Source: Acinetobacter sp. ANC 4910
Lineage (GTDB): Bacteria > Pseudomonadota > Gammaproteobacteria > Pseudomonadales > Moraxellaceae
DNA: 64,000 nucleotides
Direction: 5' to 3'
Assembly: GCF_004331035.1 (NCBI RefSeq)
Contig: NZ_SJNT01000024.1
Location: 40,999 to 104,998 of the forward strand
Under the pieces are notes generated by a model, which was not told the DNA's origin, made no database searches, and was given only the letters and a program-made list of their open reading frames with translations. Positions within the stretch are counted from its first letter, which is position 1; each line of letters opens with the position of its first letter. Position numbers and translations under genes: made by a program. This document shows, one piece after another, positions 46,077 through 53,479 of the stretch.

Positions 46077-47453
46077 TCAGGTCGATTGTTCAGTCTTATT
46101 CGATACTGATTTCAACGTGACTGGTGCTTGCGTACGTGGTAAATGGTTGAATAATAAATTCAGTAAAATTGCGCTAATACAGGCCGAACTGATACCTGAA
46201 TGCAATAAAGTTTTCACCCAAGTTGGAAACTGTGCATAAAACTCCTGATTCACAATCGGAATCATGCCTATCGCCAGTGAAGTCGCCACAATAATCAGAT
46301 TGCTTTGCTCGCTATAATCGACTTTTGAAAGTGTACGAATACCACTCGCAGCCACTGTACCAAACAATACAATACCCGCTCCGCCCAATACCGGCATTGG
46401 AATGGAAGCAATTAAACGCCCAACAATAGGAAGTAGCCCCAGTAAAATTAAAATTCCACCTGCTGTTGCCACCACAAAACGACTTTTAATCCCCGTAATG
46501 GCAACTAAACCCACATTTTGTGCAAAAGCACTTTGTGAAAATGAACCAAACAACGGTGAAATGGCACTGGATAACATATCGGCGCGTAATCCATCACCTA
46601 TACGTTGTGCATCGACTTTGGTCCCCACAATTTCACCAATCGCAATAATATCCGCAGTGGTTTCGGTCATAATCACCAAAGTCACAATCACCATCGATAA
46701 AATGGCGGTCACTTCAAATACAGGCAAACCAAAGTGAAATACATGAGGAAATGCCATGATAGGGCCAGAAGCGACTTTACTGAAATCTGTAAAACCCATC
46801 CCCCACGCGAAAATTGTGCCCAATACAATCGCTATCAAAATGGCTAAACGACGTAAAATAACCTGACGCAACATACTAAAAATCAAAACAATAGCCAAAG
46901 TTAAGGCTGCTAAGCCGACATTAGCAGGGTCTCCCCAATTTTCAGCTTTTGGATTTCCCCCCATAATCCAACGAATCGCAACTGGAGTCAGTGAAATCCC
47001 AATCATGGTAATGACACAGCCCGTAACCACCGGTGGAAAAAAGCGAATAATCCTGGCAAAAAAAGGCGTCAATGCCAAACCAATCAGTGAAGCAGCAATT
47101 ACCGCACCATAGACCGTAGGTAAGCCTCCACCTGTACTTAAAATGGCTAAAATAGTGGCAACACCTGCAAAAGATACCCCCTGAACAATCGGCAGTTTTG
47201 CCCCAAAATATTTAAATCCGATGGTTTGTAACACTGTTGCTAAACCACCTACAAACAAAGCTGCCGCAATCAACAGTCCAATTTCAGCAGGTGCTAAGCC
47301 CGCTGCTGCCCCAATAATCAAGGGGGGTGCAATAATGCCGCCATACATAGTTAAAACATGCTGTAAACCAAACATGACATTTTTGTTTAGCCCCAAATGC
47401 TGATGCTCTGGGGCGACGTGTGACTGCTCTGAATGAATCTGCTCGTGCTGCAT
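46077..47453 (-). CDS. NCS2 xanthine/urate permease
   Basis: 458 aa, about 14 hydrophobic segments. LQHVLTMYGGIIAPPLIIGAA near residue 30, TETTADIIAIGEIVG near 265 and SAFAQNVGLVAITGIKSRF near 315 are NCS2 signature positions, including the Gln-Asn substrate motif of the xanthine/urate branch. It lies 44 nt downstream of hiuH in the same direction, so urate import and breakdown are likely co-expressed. Xanthine versus urate preference cannot be decided here. Confidence 0.9.
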   Translation of the reverse strand: MQHEQIHSEQSHVAPEHQHLGLNKNVMFGLQHVLTMYGGIIAPPLIIGAAAGLAPAEIGLLIAAALFVGGLATVLQTIGFKYFGAKLPIVQGVSFAGVATILAILSTGGGLPTVYGAVIAASLIGLALTPFFARIIRFFPPVVTGCVITMIGISLTPVAIRWIMGGNPKAENWGDPANVGLAALTLAIVLIFSMLRQVILRRLAILIAIVLGTIFAWGMGFTDFSKVASGPIMAFPHVFHFGLPVFEVTAILSMVIVTLVIMTETTADIIAIGEIVGTKVDAQRIGDGLRADMLSSAISPLFGSFSQSAFAQNVGLVAITGIKSRFVVATAGGILILLGLLPIVGRLIASIPMPVLGGAGIVLFGTVAASGIRTLSKVDYSEQSNLIIVATSLAIGMIPIVNQEFYAQFPTWVKTLLHSGISSACISAILLNLLFNHLPRTQAPVTLKSVSNKTEQST

Positions 47454-47497
47454 GTATTATTCCTCGAAAAATAAATTGATATATGTCTTGGCTACAT

Positions 47498-47833
47498 TTA
47501 ACTACCGCGATACGTTGAATAAGAAAATGGGCTAATCAATAACGGCACATGATAGTGCTGATGCTGATCTGTAACAGTGAAGTCAATGCAAACTCTCGGA
47601 TAAAAACTGGGGACGTGTTGCTGCTCAAAATAGCTGCCGACTTCAAACACCAATTGATAATTGCCCTTGACCAGTTTATCTATCTGAAAAGCTTTAATTC
47701 GACCATCCTGATCGGTCTGTTGAACATCCAACGTCACAATGCTGCGCTCAAACTGTCGAAGCAATTTGACAACAACTTGAGGTGCGGGCTGCCCTATAGA
47801 GGCATTTAAAATATGGGTACTAATTCCAGCCAT
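47498..47833 (-). CDS. hiuH: 5-hydroxyisourate hydrolase
   Basis: 111 aa transthyretin-like protein. STHILNASIGQPAPQVVVKL carries the catalytic His at the start, and the C-terminus YHVPLLISPFSYSTYRGS has the YRGS motif that separates the hydrolase from transthyretin. No signal peptide. It makes OHCU from 5-hydroxyisourate. It overlaps uraD by one base (TAATG). Confidence 0.95.
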   Translation of the reverse strand: MAGISTHILNASIGQPAPQVVVKLLRQFERSIVTLDVQQTDQDGRIKAFQIDKLVKGNYQLVFEVGSYFEQQHVPSFYPRVCIDFTVTDQHQHYHVPLLISPFSYSTYRGS

Positions 47834-48333
47834 TATTGAATTTCCTGTTTTAGACGTAGTAGCGCAATTTCCGTCAGTTGTTGCTGTACTTCTTGTTGTT
47901 CTTGTTGAGTGTTATGATGCAAACGACGTTGCAATTCAGAGAGCATTTCTTGCCCCGTACGCCCTGCTGCACGAATAAGAAAGATATGTCCAAATTTGTG
48001 CTCATAAGCCAAATTGCCTTGATAAAGGGCTTGCTGAAGTACCTGACTGTCACCTAACTGCGCCTGTTCATTTTTAGAAAAATGCTGTTCTTTATCGCTC
48101 AGTTCTACCGCGGCTTGACGTTCACCAATGCGTGGATGTTGTGCCAATGCTTCTGCAATCTCAGTCCAATCCCACTCGCTTGCCTGTTCAGCGGCATATT
48201 GAAAGAGTTGATCTTTAGAGGCATATGGGCGCTGCTCAGTCACAGCATCCACCCAGGTCGATATATGTACACAAGGCTGTAGTAGCGCTTTACTTTGCTC
48301 GGCAGTTAACTGATTAAATTGCTCTAAATCCAT
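47833..48333 (-). CDS. uraD: OHCU decarboxylase
   Basis: 166 aa helical enzyme. HPRIGER holds the catalytic His, and GHIFLIRAAGRTGQEMLSEL is the substrate-binding motif. It decarboxylates OHCU to S-allantoin. The second of two adjacent ATG codons is chosen because GGAG then lies 5 nt away. It is first in the uraD-hiuH-permease operon, with an operator-like palindrome upstream. Confidence 0.94.
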   Translation of the reverse strand: MDLEQFNQLTAEQSKALLQPCVHISTWVDAVTEQRPYASKDQLFQYAAEQASEWDWTEIAEALAQHPRIGERQAAVELSDKEQHFSKNEQAQLGDSQVLQQALYQGNLAYEHKFGHIFLIRAAGRTGQEMLSELQRRLHHNTQQEQQEVQQQLTEIALLRLKQEIQ

Positions 48334-48360
48334 CATCGCTCCATATCAACACATTGTCAG

Positions 48361-48375
48361 ACTGGTCTGACCAGA
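48361..48375. promoter_or_regulatory. GntR-type operator before uraD
   Basis: ACTGGTCTGACCAGA contains the TGGTNNNACCA palindrome and differs by two bases from the site before alc. It lies about 28 bp upstream of the uraD start, where repression is likely. Confidence 0.7.
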
Positions 48376-48554
48376 TAGGATAAATTAAGCAATGAATATG
48401 CCAAGTGTGATAAGAGAGCAAACAGTCCAATCACATACTTTACAGTTATGAATACGATAGACTGAAATAATGCAGGATATGTATAAAATAATAGGCAAAG
48501 AAAAATTTATTATAAAATCAGCCTGAAGATAGAATATTAAAATTGAGAAATGGA

Positions 48555-49217
48555 TTATCTGATCAATTTACACACCAATTCCTGTCGACTATTTACATTT
48601 AATTTCTGATAAATATGCTGCACATGTGTTTTTATGGTCGACAAGCTACAATTGAGTTTTTGGGAAATTTGAACGGCTTCCAAATTTGTAAATAATTCCT
48701 CTAAAACTACAATTTCTTTTTTTGTTAATTGATATTGATCCATAATTTTATCTTTATTAATCATGTCAACATGATGATGAAAGTGATCAATAGATAAACG
48801 ATGAAAGGCTTCAAATATCTTTTTTTCTTGCTGATTAAATTGAGCTTTACCCTGTTCTCTAAAAATACTCAAACCAAAGATCGGTTGTCCATCGCGCTTT
48901 CTGAAGAAAAATTCAGCAGTATCTTCAACTTGCCAGCGCTGCATAAAATTTAGAAATATTTCATTGGATTGATGTTGCCCCAAAAGTGCAATGTTCTGAT
49001 CACCATGATAAAAATGCCGAAAGCTCACAGGATCATATTCAATTTTTCCATTTAAATATTCATCAATTGCACTTTTTGATATTCCACCTTGCTCAAAATC
49101 ATAAGCATGTTGAATATTATCAATTTTATAAGTCAAAAAACCATCAATATGTACAACATACCGAATTTGAGAAATAAAATTCTGGCTAAATTGCTGAATA
49201 AAATTATGATTGAACAT
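48555..49217 (-). CDS. LuxR family transcriptional regulator
   Basis: 220 aa. The C-terminal HTH is LTKKEIVVLEELFTNLEAVQ, ISQKLNCSLSTIKTHVQHIY and QKLNVNSRQELVCKL. The N-terminal 150 residues form an uncharacterised alpha/beta sensor region with many aromatics and no receiver Asp pattern. It is 185 nt downstream of the aldehyde dehydrogenase on the same strand and may control it. Confidence 0.85.
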   Translation of the reverse strand: MFNHNFIQQFSQNFISQIRYVVHIDGFLTYKIDNIQHAYDFEQGGISKSAIDEYLNGKIEYDPVSFRHFYHGDQNIALLGQHQSNEIFLNFMQRWQVEDTAEFFFRKRDGQPIFGLSIFREQGKAQFNQQEKKIFEAFHRLSIDHFHHHVDMINKDKIMDQYQLTKKEIVVLEELFTNLEAVQISQKLNCSLSTIKTHVQHIYQKLNVNSRQELVCKLIR

Positions 49218-49402
49218 AAATTTTCATAGTCCTTTTGAAAATTTAATCTAATTTCTAGATCAATATTATTAGCTTCCTGCCAATAAATAAGATGACCCAT
49301 ATATATTCAAAATATATTTTCTATGGTTTTAATATAATCAATATATAACTATATTAAAACCTAGAGTTTCTTTCATCAGTCACACATGTTGATCTATTTT
49401 TC

Positions 49403-50827
49403 TCATGATTGAGAAATATGAATGGCTTGTTTATGTGTAAACAATAACAAGCCACTTAAACCAAAAGAGTAACCTAAACCTGACATTTTCCAGCCGCCAA
49501 ACTCGGCTGCGGGTGAAACATCTGAATGGCTATTAATCCAAACCGTACCTGTTTCCAGTCTGCTGGCAATTTCTTGTGCACGATCTAAATCTTTGCTCCA
49601 AACTGAACCACCTAAACCAAAAATACTCTTGTTGGCACGTTCAATCACACTATCAACATCACTAAACTTGATAATCGGTAAGACTGGACCAAACTGTTCT
49701 TCATCTACCAAAGGCATGCCTTCTTTGACATTGGTCACTAGCGTTGGTGGAATAAAATAACCACGCTCACTTACTTTTTTCGCCTCAGTGATAATCTGAC
49801 CGCCTTGTGCCACAGCATCCTCAATCATGCCTTTGACTTTATTATATTGCACATGATTTTGAATTGGACCAAATGTCGTCGTTGAATCTAATCCATTACC
49901 AATTACTTGTGCATTGGCAATCTGAGTTAGTTTTTGTGTAAGCGCATCATAAACATTTTCGTGTACATATAAGCGCTTCAATGCAGCGCAGGTTTGTCCC
50001 ATATTCAAGAATGCAGAACCAAAGATTTTTTCGGCTGCAACATCGACATCGACGTCATCTAATACAATCCCGACATCATTGCCGCCCAGTTCAAGCACCA
50101 CACTCTTTAAGGTATTTACTGAATGTTTCAGAATACTTTGACCAGTACGCGTTGAACCTGTGAAGGTCACTTTATCAACATCTGTATGTTCACTCAGTGC
50201 CTGCCCCACATCGCCTTTGCCTAAGACAATATTACACACACCTTTTGGCAAATGACGGTTAATAATTTCAACCAGTTTAATCGTACTGAGTGGGGTAAAT
50301 TCAGATGGTTTGTTCACCACGGTATTTTTGGTTTTCAGCGCAGGAAAGAAATGCCAAATTGCAATCATAAATGGCCAATTCCAAGGGGTAATAGAAGCCA
50401 CAACACCCAACGGGCGGTTATAGACCTTGATTGTCTTACCACTCGGATCAGCAATGGTTTCGACGGGTACTTCCAAACTGGTAATGTATTCAATCCAATT
50501 TGCACCAGCTTCGACTTCAAATTGTGCCAAAGCCAATGGTTTACCCTGTTCAGTGGTAATCAACTGAGCAATTTCATTACTTTCTGCGCGAATATCTTGT
50601 GCAATTTTCAGAAAACTTTCATTAATCGTCCGATCAGTCACATGCTGCCATGTTTTAAATGCAGCACGCGCAGCCTGTACAGCTTGATCAACTTGTTCAG
50701 CGGTTGCACTATTAATCTCGACAATGGTTTGCTCTGTTGCAGGATTTAACACTGCAAAAGCTTCACCCTGACCGACAACCGTTTCACCATTTAACAACAT
50801 GTTGCTATTCATCTGACTCATATCCAT
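49403..50827 (-). CDS. aldehyde dehydrogenase (NAD(P)+)
   Basis: 474 aa. ITPWNWPFMIAIWHFFPALK and the cofactor loop KVTFTGSTRTGQSILKH are seen, with general-base Glu in VVLELGGNDVGIV, catalytic Cys in FLNMGQTCAALKRLYV and EEQFGPVLPIIKF near the end. It oxidises an aldehyde to an acid; the substrate is not apparent. No alcohol dehydrogenase or oxygenase partner is adjacent. Confidence 0.9.
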   Translation of the reverse strand: MDMSQMNSNMLLNGETVVGQGEAFAVLNPATEQTIVEINSATAEQVDQAVQAARAAFKTWQHVTDRTINESFLKIAQDIRAESNEIAQLITTEQGKPLALAQFEVEAGANWIEYITSLEVPVETIADPSGKTIKVYNRPLGVVASITPWNWPFMIAIWHFFPALKTKNTVVNKPSEFTPLSTIKLVEIINRHLPKGVCNIVLGKGDVGQALSEHTDVDKVTFTGSTRTGQSILKHSVNTLKSVVLELGGNDVGIVLDDVDVDVAAEKIFGSAFLNMGQTCAALKRLYVHENVYDALTQKLTQIANAQVIGNGLDSTTTFGPIQNHVQYNKVKGMIEDAVAQGGQIITEAKKVSERGYFIPPTLVTNVKEGMPLVDEEQFGPVLPIIKFSDVDSVIERANKSIFGLGGSVWSKDLDRAQEIASRLETGTVWINSHSDVSPAAEFGGWKMSGLGYSFGLSGLLLFTHKQAIHISQS

Positions 50828-51076
50828 ATTGATGTTCTTTTACATGAAGTTTATCGCTGATTATTATTCATAAACTCATCCTTTGGGATGATTTTAACGC
50901 AACTCAGTTTAAAAACAATACACCTTAATTATTATTTTTACAATTTGGTATCAGTATTTTTAAATGTAATTTTACATGTATTTTATTAAAAAATGACGGC
51001 ATTCACTATTTCAACTCAATCGAAAGATTTCTACCATTGAACATAACTTGACTATAAAAAGACATATTACTTATGC
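50828..51076. other. promoter region of the aldehyde dehydrogenase, no gene seen
   Basis: Very AT-rich. No supported reading frame on either strand. Confidence 0.4.
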
Positions 51077-51161
51077 ACTAGATTTTAGGGGCAGACTGAT
51101 TCTTCTAGAAATTAGATGACCAAATAAGTCCCAATACAGACCGCTTTATGCAATAAAGCCC
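51077..51161. repeat. diverged copy of an IS-end-like repeat (left copy)
   Basis: The segment from ACTAGATTTTAGGGGCA to TTTATGCAATAAAGCCC aligns along its whole 85 nt with 63097-63181. Read on the minus strand it begins GGGCTTTATTGCATAAA, like terminal inverted repeats of IS5-family elements. Only the end is left. Confidence 0.45.
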
Positions 51162-51290
51162 GATAGACAAAGTATCGCTCTAAAGACATGGTTACAATTT
51201 ATTAAACAAGGACATGAGCCACTTGGTTTTTATCGCTATAAAGGCAATTCTATTACTGATTTGTATAAAGAATACACTGGAAATATTTAA
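51159..51290 (+). pseudogene. C-terminal remnant of an unknown protein
   Basis: An open frame encodes IALKTWLQFIKQGHEPLGFY then RYKGNSITDLYKEYTGNI before TAA at 51290. It reads like a real protein tail but has no start codon or ribosome site, and the frame is closed just upstream by the IS-end-like repeat. The family is not recognised. Confidence 0.4.
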
Positions 51291-51488
51291 CCCCATAATC
51301 GCTTTATTTTCATCTGAAGGTTCATTCCTAAGCCCTCTTTTTTATGTATTTAAAAACTATTTCCCCAGCCATACATGAATTTAGAATTATTAACTTTTTA
51401 TACTTTTTTCCGATCCTAAATTATCTTGTTTTTACTCTTAGCATCCGAAAGTTGATGTGGTGACTATTCAGTAAAAATTATAGACAAA

Positions 51489-51520
51489 AAATAAGCCCTT
51501 GCAAAAACAAGGGCTTATTT
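51489..51520 (-). terminator. terminator of tRNA-Ser
   Basis: AAATAAGCCCTTG pairs with CAAGGGCTTATTT around a 6-nt loop, immediately 3' of the tRNA on the minus strand. Confidence 0.9.
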
Positions 51521-51527
51521 AAATATT

Positions 51528-51617
51528 TGGCGGAAGCGGTGAGATTCGAACTCACGGAGGACTCACACCCTCGTCGGTTTTCAAGACCGGTGCATTAAAC
51601 CGCTCTGCCACGCTTCC
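51528..51617 (-). tRNA. tRNA-Ser(UGA)
   Basis: 90 nt with the long variable arm of serine tRNAs. Read on the minus strand it begins GGAAGCGTGGCAGAGCGG, has anticodon loop CTTGAAA (anticodon TGA), T loop TTCGAAT and ends CGCTTCCGCCA. Confidence 0.97.
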
Positions 51618-51709
51618 AATGGCGGCTATCATATAAATATTTTCCTAAGTTGGCAAATACTTTTGCATATTTTTCTATTCAATTGCACAAAATAAAATCA
51701 AAAACTAAA

Positions 51710-52060
51710 TTAAAGGGTTATTTCTGGCTTTTCGTAGCGGATTGTATTGATATACCAAGTCTTTTTCCCAGACGGTGTGATGACTTCAATTTCATCGTCC
51801 ACTTGTTTCGACAGTAATGCACGTGCCATTGGTGAATCTATAGAAATATGTTGTGGATGATGATCATAAATTTCATCTACACCAACAATGCGCAGTTGTT
51901 TTTGCTCACCTTGTTCGTTCTCAATTTCGACCCATGCTCCAAAAAAAACTTTGCCCTCTTGCTCTGGAGCAAAATCAACAATTCTTAACTCTTCTAAACG
52001 TTTTCCAAGGTAACGTACCCGACGGTCAATCTTTCTTAAAATTTGTTTGTTGTATTGGTA
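51710..52060 (-). pseudogene. greB: host greB, 5'-truncated by the island
   Basis: The minus strand encodes 116 residues from YQYNKQILRKIDRRVRYLGK through FFGAWVEIENEQGEQ to the stop at 51710. This is GreB from about residue 48 to the C-terminus. Upstream of the Tyr codon at 52060 the reading frame hits TAA at once and the conserved ENAD is missing. The N-terminal third, promoter and start are not in the window. The break coincides with the start of recombinase-linked DNA, so the gene was probably cut by island insertion. The coiled-coil catalytic tip is lost from this copy. Confidence 0.88.
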
Positions 52061-52153
52061 TTATAACCCCACTCTTAAACATACTATTACCCAATAAAAG
52101 AGTTTGACAATTGATGAAATGTTGATAGTTTATTTGTTAAACAACTCATACTT

Positions 52154-52159
52154 TATAAT
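52154..52159 (+). promoter_or_regulatory. -10 box before gmtY
   Basis: A perfect TATAAT ends only 9 nt before the gmtY ATG, with no Shine-Dalgarno between, so the transcript could be nearly leaderless. A separate TTGACA at 52104-52109 has only poor -10 partners. Confidence 0.4.
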
Positions 52160-52168
52160 AAATAGTAT

Positions 52169-53479
52169 ATGGCTTACGTTAAGAAAATTTATGTAAATTA
52201 CAAAGATTGTACTTCTCACACTAGCTTAGTCCTTCCTTGTATCTTGACTGAGAAAGGAGTCATTATTTCTCATTTGCGATACTTGGCTTGGTTTAACTCA
52301 AAAAGTGAGGCATGGAAAGAAAGATCATGCTATGCACTACAACTTCTTTTGAAATACATTAATTCTGTTCCAAATATTGATAGCGCAACAAAACTACTCA
52401 AAGCATTCACTGAAGCTTTAATCACTGGCACTATTAATTATTCCAACAATAAAGATCCACTCGATCTTTATTGGCGACCACGATCAGTTCGTGATACCAA
52501 TAATTTATTATTTCATATCACTCACTACACAGATTTTCTCATGTTACAAGATGATCATTCAGCCAACAGAGTTAATCCTTTTCGTAAAGCGACTAGCTAT
52601 GAGGAGCGTTTAAATTGGTGTGCTTATTATCATAAGCAGGCAAATGTATTTCTGAATCATTTAACCCATAAAGATCTAACACAAAACCAGGTACGTTTAG
52701 TGGGCTCGTTTCATGAAAGCATGGTTGATTATGAATATGCTGTACGTTTTCCTGAAAATCACCTTGAAAGACTTCTATATTTGGGCTTTGAAAAGAATGG
52801 AAACATCGATTTTAAATCTCAAGCAATTACTATGTTGATGAATTACTGTGGACTCCGAAAAAGTGAAATTTTTCATATTTATATATCAGATATTACATTG
52901 CATCCAAATCATCATAACGAAGCGCTAGTTAGAGTTTACCACCCTGAACTAGGTAGCTCTCCAGACTCAGCGTTCAAAAATAGAAAAGAATATTTACTAG
53001 CAACAACTTCTTATAAACCTCGAAATAATTATCTATTTTCTGAAAGACTTTATGCCGGTTGGAAAGCCCCATTATTAACCTCAAAATTAGGCTACTTTGA
53101 GGTTGTATTCATTCCTCCTGAAAAAGCTAAAGATTTTTTATTAATCTGGGCAAACTATCTAAAATATCAACGTATAGAGCCTTCAAAAAGCTCTCCCCAT
53201 CCTTTTGCATTTACAAATAGTCTAGGTGAACCTGAAACTATAAAAAATTTCCAAAGATTGCATAAAAATGCCGTAAAACGTATTGGATTAATCTGTAAAA
53301 AAGATCTTGGAACGACCGAACATGGTCATCGACATGCTTACGGTTTTCGAGCAGCTCAGGCAGGCTTAAGTCAAGTTGAAATTCAAAAAGCAATGCACCA
53401 TAAAAGTCCAACTTCTTGCCTTGTTTACATCAAGCCAACACTTGAAGAAGTACAAGAAAAATTGAGAAAGATTCAATGA
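52169..53479 (+). CDS. gmtY: tyrosine recombinase GmtY
   Basis: 436 aa. The C-terminal catalytic domain has Arg I in MNYCGLRKSEIFHIYISD, the H-x-x-R box in GTTEHGHRHAYGFRAAQ, His in IQKAMHHKSPTSC and the nucleophilic Tyr in CLVYIKPTLEE. The N-terminal half is a SAM-like DNA-binding region. It probably catalyses excision and integration with GmtZ. The last codons overlap the gmtZ ATG (ATGA). Trio membership is inferred from size, order and neighbours. Confidence 0.82.
   Translation: MAYVKKIYVNYKDCTSHTSLVLPCILTEKGVIISHLRYLAWFNSKSEAWKERSCYALQLLLKYINSVPNIDSATKLLKAFTEALITGTINYSNNKDPLDLYWRPRSVRDTNNLLFHITHYTDFLMLQDDHSANRVNPFRKATSYEERLNWCAYYHKQANVFLNHLTHKDLTQNQVRLVGSFHESMVDYEYAVRFPENHLERLLYLGFEKNGNIDFKSQAITMLMNYCGLRKSEIFHIYISDITLHPNHHNEALVRVYHPELGSSPDSAFKNRKEYLLATTSYKPRNNYLFSERLYAGWKAPLLTSKLGYFEVVFIPPEKAKDFLLIWANYLKYQRIEPSKSSPHPFAFTNSLGEPETIKNFQRLHKNAVKRIGLICKKDLGTTEHGHRHAYGFRAAQAGLSQVEIQKAMHHKSPTSCLVYIKPTLEEVQEKLRKIQ

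Noticed and set aside
46402..46737. Open frame opposite the NCS2 permease
   Set aside because: It is antisense to the transmembrane core of a well-supported gene, with no ribosome site or family match.
51528..51617. tRNA-Ser next to the island as the integration site
   Set aside because: The tRNA is intact, lies about 440 bp from the first recombinase-linked DNA, and the boundary of foreign sequence falls inside greB instead.
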